A stretch of DNA of 9,288 nt from Methylococcaceae bacterium UBA1147. GTDB taxonomy: Bacteria > Pseudomonadota > Gammaproteobacteria > Methylococcales > UBA1147. The DNA lies in the NCBI GenBank assembly GCA_002311315.1, contig DBZZ01000041.1, positions 38,530 through 47,817 on the forward strand. Direction: 5' to 3'. Shown piece by piece: positions 4,760 to 9,288 of this stretch. The notes under the pieces are model-generated. The model was not told the DNA's origin, did not search any database, and was given only the letters and a program-made list of their open reading frames with translations. How positions within the stretch are numbered: position 1 is the first letter of the stretch; each line of letters opens with the position of its first letter. Both the position numbers and the translations under genes were made by a program.

Positions 4760-6486
4760 TATTTTGTCTTTGTTAGATTGAGAGGACCGGAAACCAGCTT
4801 GTAACCGGTTCCCTGGTGCACAATTCGCCCCTCCGAAACAAGTTCCCCGACCCGATCTCTGATTTTCACAAAACATTTGCGGGTTTCGGCTGGGTCGTTT
4901 TTGTCCTGATAAATTGACCTAACCAGATCGGCAATCGTGGGTTTCGGCAGCTTCTCGACGCAATCCAAAATCTCGGCGGTGAGGCCTCGAAAAACATTTT
5001 CGCCCCCCTCCCTCCCCGTTTTATCCGTCACAATGTCACAACGCCCGCCGTTATTAGGCTGGAGCGGTTTTCTATCCGTTACATTGATTTTCTGTGTGAC
5101 GGATAGATATTGGCTGGAGGCCCCGTCTTCATTGACTTGTGACGGTGTGACGTTTGGAATCGGGGTGGAGGGAGGTGGAACTGTTTTTTCAGGCAAATAG
5201 CGTCGAAACGCGTCTTGAAAAGACGACAACAAATAGCCTTTAGACGTATGCCCACCAACGCGAATCGTCCCGTGAGAACGAACTCCATATGGCGTTAATT
5301 GTCGACAGAGAGCCCTCGCGGAAATTGGTTTTCCTCTGTGCCAGGTGGCCCACGGGGACTCCTCATTTTCGATCAGTAGATCCAGCAGGTCACGGGAAAA
5401 TATCCGGTCCCGGTCGATCGTTTCAAAAATCTGGCGAATATCATTTAGTAGGAGCGATCCCGGCGCGTCGTCGCTATCGGACGCATTTAGCGCACCAAAA
5501 GACTGTCTGGCCAGACCAGGCCAATCACCTCCGGCTGTTTCCGCAATCGCAAACAGTGGCCTCCAATTGTCCAAACTCCTGTCGTTCGAGGAGTCCGGTA
5601 GAACCGGGTCGACAGCTCCTAGTTTTTCCTGGAAGTCGTTCGCCCAACGTTGGGCCTGTCGGCGGATTTTTTCGCACGATTCGACTAGATCGACAGGGAG
5701 ACGCTCCACTGATTCATTAGCGAGTTTTCGTCGCAATTGGATAACAATCGACCTATCGGTGATAGTCGTTTTTTTGGGTAAACCGATCATGCAAATTGCC
5801 ATGCTCGCCCAGGTCGTAAACCGTTTCACGTCGTGCGAATCTCCGTCGCATTTGAGAACGAATGCGGCAGTACGACTGTGCCCCGAATTGACAATCGCGG
5901 CCAATTCCTCGGACGAATCCAGAAAACAGTCGGCCTCGTCGATTAATAGCGTCGGTTGCAATTTGTCGATTACCCTAAACATGGCGGCTGCTGAAATGTT
6001 TGAGGAGGGTAATGATCGTTTTGTAACGGCGGCTAGGGCCTCCAACAGGGACGTTTTCCCGCAACGTTTTTCGGGTGAGGTGATCAACAACCGAGGCCAA
6101 ATTCGGAATTCGTCAAAACAATAAGTCCCGACCGACCACAACGCCAATGCAACGTCGCCATTCTCCGGCAAAATCACGTGCCTTTTGAACGTTTCCCGAA
6201 TTGAGTCGAGCAATTCCGCACCGTCAACCGGCTCCGCCCAGGGTTCCGGGTCTGGCGGTAGAATCTGATTGCCGGCGGCTGCCTCGGCCTGTTCGTTGCG
6301 TTGTTGCCGAACCATGGCGTCCAGCGCGCCGAGCCTGATTCCAAACTTTTTCGAGATTTGCCGACGATATTGCTCTGCTTCTGCCGGCGCGAGTCTCGCT
6401 AGAAGATCCACAACTTTTTGGAGGTCCTGTGCGGCGTGCGGATCCGGTGTTTTAACGGGTGCCTCCGGCGAGGTGCCGTTATCCAT
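4759..6486 (-). CDS. AAA-type replicative helicase with DUF3631 domain
   Basis: The protein has 575 residues. A Gln/Ala/Arg-rich N-terminal part is followed by a P-loop ATPase core: Walker A SPEKRCGKTS (137-146) and Walker B LLIDEAD (180-186), with ITDRSIVIQLRRK (242-254) further on. The DUF3631 segment follows, with DNWRPLFAIAETAGGDWP (about 306-323). A Pro/Ser/Thr/Asn-rich linker (about 437-485) ends in a C-terminal winged-helix-like domain (ILDCVEKLPKPTIADLV to GYKLV). DUF3631 proteins commonly sit beside Toprim primases in prophage and satellite elements and act as the helicase half. The ATG at 6486 overlaps the primase stop by 8 bp, with GAGG upstream, and its own stop overlaps the ssb start. 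The linker DNA carries the TGTGAC repeat cluster listed separately. A true helicase activity is inferred from the family. Confidence 0.9.
   Translation of the reverse strand: MDNGTSPEAPVKTPDPHAAQDLQKVVDLLARLAPAEAEQYRRQISKKFGIRLGALDAMVRQQRNEQAEAAAGNQILPPDPEPWAEPVDGAELLDSIRETFKRHVILPENGDVALALWSVGTYCFDEFRIWPRLLITSPEKRCGKTSLLEALAAVTKRSLPSSNISAAAMFRVIDKLQPTLLIDEADCFLDSSEELAAIVNSGHSRTAAFVLKCDGDSHDVKRFTTWASMAICMIGLPKKTTITDRSIVIQLRRKLANESVERLPVDLVESCEKIRRQAQRWANDFQEKLGAVDPVLPDSSNDRSLDNWRPLFAIAETAGGDWPGLARQSFGALNASDSDDAPGSLLLNDIRQIFETIDRDRIFSRDLLDLLIENEESPWATWHRGKPISARALCRQLTPYGVRSHGTIRVGGHTSKGYLLSSFQDAFRRYLPEKTVPPPSTPIPNVTPSQVNEDGASSQYLSVTQKINVTDRKPLQPNNGGRCDIVTDKTGREGGENVFRGLTAEILDCVEKLPKPTIADLVRSIYQDKNDPAETRKCFVKIRDRVGELVSEGRIVHQGTGYKLVSGPLNLTKTK
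5022..5152. repeat. Cluster of TGTGAC / TGTGACGGAT motifs inside the helicase gene (candidate origin)
   Basis: Within about 130 bp the core TGTGAC occurs five times. It is read on the + strand at 5095-5100, 5138-5143 and 5146-5151, and on the - strand at 5027-5032 and 5035-5040. A variant, TGTAAC, is on the - strand at 5078-5083. Two copies extend to a perfect 11-bp inverted repeat, TATCCGTCACA (5022-5032) and TGTGACGGATA (5095-5105), and a near copy TATCCGTTACA lies at 5073-5083. The cluster falls in the low-complexity linker of the encoded helicase, which resembles origins placed inside initiator genes, such as lambda ori inside gene O. Part of it may reflect the short protein repeats VTDRK and VTDK, but the inverted copy cannot be explained that way. 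Confidence 0.5.
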
Positions 6487-7402
6487 TAGCGGAGCCTCGA
6501 GATTTCCAGACGAATAAGTCGTTAAAATCGGTCAAGTGGTCTGGTGCGTCCGGCGGAAAATCCGGGAACTTTACTTCGCACTCAGCGACTGTTCCCGCTT
6601 GGATAGCTTTTGTTCGACCCACGTTCATGGGGGACTGCCGGTCGTCGTCACCATAAACAAAAATCTTGCGATTCAGCCACCGTACCCTCGAGCCAGTGCA
6701 AACACTTTCCAAATTTCCGGCGTCGATTGCGCAAATTACGCACATAGCAGGGTTATCTTTTGACACGCTCGCGCCGGTGGCAAAACCCTCGACGATCGCC
6801 AGCGGCATGTCCTCATTTTGAGGATCCTCTGGAACGGAAACCGGGATAAAACAGCCTTTTTTCCTACCGCCAGGAAACAATCTTTTCTGTCCGTCTGGTG
6901 CTACGAACTGAACCGAACAGAGTCTCCCGTCGAAATCGAGTATTGGCAACACCAAACAATTTGTCTTGGCGATTCGCGCCCCGTTTGGCTCGATCATTTT
7001 TCGCGTCAGATAGGGGTGACTGCTCGGTGCTGGGGCGCAACTATTCCATAGCTGTTTCGCCCGTTCGGCGGCTGTTTTTTGCTGGGTTTCGACTTCCCTC
7101 TGGCGTTGCCGCTGATCGCGGTCCATTTGCCGGCGAAGTTCGCGACTTTGCTCCGGGGTGGTGCGGGGGGAATCTTTCCGAACATGCCACGATTCAGAAA
7201 TCCCGCGTTTCCAACAACCAAATGATCCACTTGGCCTACGGTCCAGGTGCAGTACGTACCAACCGTTGTGGTCACGCCGTTTCCCGCTGGAAAACCGGTG
7301 CAACCTGCCGTCGCCAATTACCGATTCCGGCGCAGGTATTCCAACTTCCTGAATTGCCTGTATAAATTGATATTCTACGTCGGTAGATATAAAATTCGAC
7401 AT
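6479..7402 (-). CDS. Toprim-domain DNA primase (phage/satellite type)
   Basis: The protein has 307 residues. The N-terminal part has the GDGRLHRF element (30-37) and GWYVLHLDRRPSGSFGCW (47-64) seen at the start of P4-alpha-type primases, but without an obvious set of zinc ligands. A charged coiled segment (about 80-118) is followed by HPYLTRKMI (129-137) and a Toprim domain: LAIVEGFATGAS (201-212, Glu205 catalytic) and VYGDDDRQ (249-256, acidic metal-binding residues). It should make RNA primers for replication of the element. The ATG has GGGAGG ten bases upstream, the best ribosome site in the cluster. Its end overlaps the helicase start by 8 bp. In P4 the primase and helicase are one protein; here they are two genes, as is common in gammaproteobacterial prophage-like islands. 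Confidence 0.9.
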   Translation of the reverse strand: MSNFISTDVEYQFIQAIQEVGIPAPESVIGDGRLHRFSSGKRRDHNGWYVLHLDRRPSGSFGCWKRGISESWHVRKDSPRTTPEQSRELRRQMDRDQRQRQREVETQQKTAAERAKQLWNSCAPAPSSHPYLTRKMIEPNGARIAKTNCLVLPILDFDGRLCSVQFVAPDGQKRLFPGGRKKGCFIPVSVPEDPQNEDMPLAIVEGFATGASVSKDNPAMCVICAIDAGNLESVCTGSRVRWLNRKIFVYGDDDRQSPMNVGRTKAIQAGTVAECEVKFPDFPPDAPDHLTDFNDLFVWKSRGSANG

Positions 7403-7435
7403 ACTGGTTTTGCCTCCCAGTGATAGCTTTCAGAG

Positions 7436-7463
7436 AACCCGGTGCGTAATCGCCGGGTTTTTT
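7436..7463 (+). terminator. Hairpin with T-run in the alpA-primase gap, oriented for + strand transcripts
   Basis: AACCCGG (7436-7442) and CCGGGTT (7453-7459) form a 7-bp GC-rich stem around a 10-base loop. The + strand continues with T to 7463, the form of a rho-independent terminator for rightward RNA. Read on the - strand the stem is followed by CTCTG, not a T-run, so it should not strongly stop the alpA-to-primase transcript. It could end antisense RNA made across the primase gene, or act as a leader structure before the primase ribosome site. Confidence 0.5.
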
Positions 7464-7488
7464 GCGCTCGAATTCAAATCAGGTGGAA

Positions 7489-7725
7489 TCAGGACTGGGG
7501 GGGTTGGAACGAACGTGCTGGGCCGGTGACGCGGCGGGATTCTAGGAAATCGTCTAAATCGCGCTGGCCGTACATTACCTTTCGTCCGAGGCGAAAAAAC
7601 GGAACGAGGGGTTCCCCGGTGGAGGCCCAACCAGCTAACGTTTGAGGTGAAATGCCGAGATAATTTGCGGCTGCGCGCCGATCCAACAGAGGTTGTTTGT
7701 GTGCGGGGTGGATTTGTTGCGTCAT
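7489..7725 (-). CDS. AlpA/excisionase-family DNA-binding regulator
   Basis: The 78-residue protein is almost entirely a MerR-like/excisionase-type winged helix (HTH_17 class): LLDRRAAANYLGISPQTLAGW (residues 13-33), where LGISPQTLAGW is the recognition helix part, then FFRLGRKVMYGQRDLDDFL (43-61) for the wing and closing helix. AlpA-type proteins regulate excision or the early operon of cryptic prophages and satellites. The start at 7725 has AGAGG eight to nine bases upstream. It follows a strong terminator and precedes the primase by 86 bp, so it probably opens the replication transcript. No integrase is visible near it. Whether it acts as activator, repressor or excisionase cannot be told from the sequence. 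Confidence 0.85.
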   Translation of the reverse strand: MTQQIHPAHKQPLLDRRAAANYLGISPQTLAGWASTGEPLVPFFRLGRKVMYGQRDLDDFLESRRVTGPARSFQPPQS

Positions 7726-7768
7726 GTCGCCATACCTCTGTGTCGTGGATGTTGGCTGACACTATGGC

Positions 7769-7801
7769 GAAAAAACGTCCCAGTCTGCTAGCTAGACTGG
7801 G
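7769..7801 (-). terminator. Strong rho-independent terminator after the unknown-family gene
   Basis: On the - strand an 8-bp perfect stem, CCCAGTCT (7801-7794) with AGACTGGG (7786-7779), encloses a 7-base loop. It is followed by ACG and six T (7775-7770). It lies 30 bp after the stop of the gene at 7831-8574 and before alpA, so it separates two transcription units. The other side has ATTTTAGTTT, so it may also work weakly on + strand RNA. Confidence 0.8.
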
Positions 7802-7830
7802 ATTTTAGTTTGGCGGTCCTCTGTTTTTGG

Positions 7831-8574
7831 TCAGAGTTTGTTATCTTTCCGTATTTTTTCGAGCAGTTTAAGGTTATAGAGCCACTCTAGGACCGTACGG
7901 AACTTTAACCCGTATACTTCGTGTAGTTTACTGGCAGCCGCCTTTTTATTGGCCCACCTACCCGGATTTTTGAGGTATTCCACCAACAGTTTGTCTCTGA
8001 TTTTATTACCGACCTCATACCGGCGTTTTGCGTTTTCGCGGCCAATGTCCGATTTTTCACGCGCTATATCCAAAACATACTTGGCGATTGCTCGCGGGTC
8101 TTTGATTCCCAAAAAAACGCCGAAAAAATGATTAGCGGTCGAATACGCCTCAGCTCCCCTGATCACATTTTCGAAAACGTCTATTTCCCATAGTGCCAAA
8201 TCAACGAAACGATCCGCGCCACTCAGCGCCAATTCTCGAACCGTCGGGTGTGTTTCCCTGAATGAATTACTTAGTGCGTCCACCTCGGGAGGATCCAGGC
8301 TCTTAACCACTTCGACTCGACTCGATTCCCAATAAAATGCCCATTCGCAGCGCAGCGTTTTAACCGGGTCGCCGGCCGATTCCTGGGCGATTTCCGTTGT
8401 GATTCGATCCGCTAGATTGTTGAGTTTGTCGGTCAGAATTCGGAATACTGGATCGGGTTCCTCAGAGGGTCGTTCACCCAAGCAGCCAGCTTTACGTAGC
8501 AGATCGTTTTCGTTTTTTTTCTCGGCGGCCCACTTGAGCTGGTCCAGTTTGAATTTTTTGTAGAGTCTCGACAT
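7831..8574 (-). CDS. Unrecognised protein, family paralogue A
   Basis: The 247-residue soluble protein matches no family that I recognise; it has no signal peptide and no membrane segment. It has a basic N-terminus (MSRLYKKFKLDQLKW), then a central conserved block: GDPVKTLRCEWAFYWESSR (68-86), RELALSGADRFVDLALWEIDVF (113-134) and TANHFFGVFLGI (146-157). A basic helical part (REKSDIGRENAKRRYEVGNKI, about 172-192) follows, then a C-terminal helix-turn-helix-like segment (KKAAASKLHEVYGLKFRTVLEWL, about 210-232). The same blocks recur in the next gene upstream. The ATG lacks a clear ribosome site. It ends just before a strong terminator. A DNA-binding regulatory role is possible from the C-terminus but is not shown. 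Confidence 0.8.
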   Translation of the reverse strand: MSRLYKKFKLDQLKWAAEKKNENDLLRKAGCLGERPSEEPDPVFRILTDKLNNLADRITTEIAQESAGDPVKTLRCEWAFYWESSRVEVVKSLDPPEVDALSNSFRETHPTVRELALSGADRFVDLALWEIDVFENVIRGAEAYSTANHFFGVFLGIKDPRAIAKYVLDIAREKSDIGRENAKRRYEVGNKIRDKLLVEYLKNPGRWANKKAAASKLHEVYGLKFRTVLEWLYNLKLLEKIRKDNKL

Positions 8575-8608
8575 AGATTGTTAGAGCGCACCAAAGAGAA
8601 AACCAGCC

Positions 8609-8625
8609 ACGGGTGGTGGACCCGT
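8609..8625. other. Hairpin in the leader of paralogue A
   Basis: ACGGGT (8609-8614) and ACCCGT (8620-8625) form a 6-bp stem with a 5-base loop, about 35 bases before the start of paralogue A. On the + strand the stem runs into TTTC, and on the - strand GGCTGGTTTTC follows. It could be a weak terminator after paralogue B or a leader structure. Confidence 0.3.
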
Positions 8626-8666
8626 TTTCGCCTCGTCAGGCTAGGCTGATCGAATCGTTAGCGACT

Positions 8667-8672
8667 TATATA
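8667..8672 (-). promoter_or_regulatory. Possible -10 box (TATATA) before paralogue A
   Basis: The - strand reads CCTATATAAG about 93 bases before the start of paralogue A, within the 152-bp gap between the two paralogues. No good -35 element is found 16-18 bp upstream of it, so this is only a weak candidate promoter. Confidence 0.25.
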
Positions 8673-8709
8673 GGTTACGTCAGCAGTGAGAACGGGGGCG
8701 GAGATATTA

Positions 8710-8721
8710 GTCTGCGCAGAC
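8710..8721. repeat. 12-bp perfect palindrome between the paralogues
   Basis: GTCTGCGCAGAC is a perfect palindrome, flanked by ATTAG (8706-8710) and CTAAT (8727-8731), which form a second, outer inverted pair. It lies immediately after the paralogue B stop codon and some 40 bp upstream of the candidate -10 box of paralogue A. It could be an operator for a dimeric regulator or a short hairpin ending the paralogue B message; it has no T-run. Confidence 0.45.
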
Positions 8722-8726
8722 CGATA

Positions 8727-9288
8727 CTAATGTTCGATATTGGGTTTGCGTTTTGGGTGAGGTGGGGGTGGCAATTTGCTCAACCAACTCCAAATCGTCG
8801 AGTAAGTAACGAGGTCAAATTGCCCGTGTAAATAGTCGGTAGCCGCAGTTTTGCTATCAAAACTTTCGATTTTTTCCAGATACTCAGTTTCAATCAATTC
8901 GCGATAACGGTTTTTTGCAGCATGACGCCTGGTTGCTAGAACTTTAGCGGCCTTGGATCCCAGATATTCATTGTCAACAAATGCTTCCTCTGGATTGGTC
9001 GGGCTGTCGCTCTGATCTAATCCCAGAAATACCCCGAGATAATGTTTGGCATTGGCGTAATCCTCGGTAGCGTAGCTCGGATTCCCGAAAATATTCACGT
9101 CGAATAACGCCTGATCAACGAAACGGTCTGCAGCGGACAATGCACGTTCTCGCGCGCTGGGGGGGTTTTTCCTGAATGAAATGCTTAGTGAGGCAGATTC
9201 GGTCTGGTCCAGAGTTTTTTCCAGCTCGGTTCGGCTCGGTTCCCAAAAAAATGCCCATTCGCACCGCAGCGTTTTAACCGGGTCGCCG
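8727..9288 (-). CDS. Unrecognised protein, family paralogue B (5' end outside window)
   Basis: The frame is open from the right edge of the window to a TAG at 8727, giving 186 visible residues. It starts within GDPVKTLRCEWAFFWEPSR, the block found at residues 68-86 of paralogue A, so about 65-70 N-terminal residues should lie beyond the window. Shared blocks follow in the same order: RERALSAADRFVDQALFDVNIF, then NAKHYLGVFLGL, a basic helix (TRRHAAKNRYRELIETEYLEKI) and a C-terminal SKTAATDYLHGQFDLVTYSTIWSWL. It then ends in a short Pro/Lys tail, PPPPHPKRKP. A TTG at 9138-9140 is not the start, since the homology continues upstream of it. Function unknown. Confidence 0.8.
   Translation of the reverse strand, partial: GDPVKTLRCEWAFFWEPSRTELEKTLDQTESASLSISFRKNPPSARERALSAADRFVDQALFDVNIFGNPSYATEDYANAKHYLGVFLGLDQSDSPTNPEEAFVDNEYLGSKAAKVLATRRHAAKNRYRELIETEYLEKIESFDSKTAATDYLHGQFDLVTYSTIWSWLSKLPPPPHPKRKPNIEH

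Noticed and set aside
5345..6124. + strand ORF of 259 codons inside the helicase gene
   Set aside because: It is antisense to the ATPase core with clear Walker motifs and is Ser/Arg-rich without domain features.
8590..8640. Hammerhead-ribozyme-like core (CTGACGA...GAAA on the - strand) before paralogue A
   Set aside because: Stem II would be only three unpaired bases and the base after the possible stem III is G, which does not fit the cleavage-site rule; most likely chance.
1..9288. CRISPR arrays, tRNA or rRNA genes, insertion sequences
   Set aside because: No regularly spaced repeats, no cloverleaf with a plausible anticodon arm, and no transposase motifs or terminal repeats were seen on either strand.

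Overview
The window joins two very different stretches of DNA. The left quarter (about 1-2520) is chromosomal housekeeping DNA of a bacterium, most likely a gammaproteobacterium. It has peptide deformylase (def) and methionyl-tRNA formyltransferase (fmt) on the + strand. Divergent from def is a LysM peptidoglycan-binding protein gene, an arrangement known from many gammaproteobacteria. Here that LysM gene is a decayed pseudogene with frameshifts and in-frame stops. Def and Fmt handle the formyl group at the start of protein synthesis: Fmt formylates initiator Met-tRNA and Def removes the formyl group from the finished N-terminus.

Directly after fmt, where gammaproteobacteria usually carry rsmB, the sequence changes. 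From about 2700 to the right edge almost every gene lies on the - strand and belongs to a compact accessory element that looks like a phage satellite or degenerate prophage. Read in the direction of transcription (right to left) it holds: two tandem copies of an unrecognised protein family (8727->9288 partial, and 7831-8574), a strong rho-independent terminator (about 7769-7801), an AlpA/excisionase-type DNA-binding protein (7489-7725), a Toprim primase (6479-7402), an AAA-type DUF3631 helicase (4759-6486), a single-stranded DNA-binding protein (4367-4759), a 264-bp AT-rich gap, a winged-helix DNA-binding protein (3728-4102), a 413-bp gap with at most one small ORF, a Nu1-like small-terminase-type protein without a DNA-binding domain (2973-3314), and a very small Mor-family transcription activator (2719-2973).

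Primase, helicase and SSB overlap head to tail (8 bp, then a TAATG junction) and should act as one autonomous replication module. In phage P4 the primase and helicase activities are fused in one protein. Within the variable linker of the helicase gene (5022-5152) lies a tight cluster of TGTGAC / TGTGACGGAT motifs in both orientations, a candidate origin. The same motif recurs upstream of the terminase-like gene and a shorter form upstream of the winged-helix gene. The terminase-like and Mor-like genes are also coupled (TAGTG) and suggest late control or packaging interference with a helper phage.

No integrase, large terminase, capsid or tail gene is visible, so the right end of the element, its integrase and its true attachment sites lie outside the window or are absent. 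The satellite interpretation is inference; the individual domain calls rest on motifs read directly from the translated sequence.
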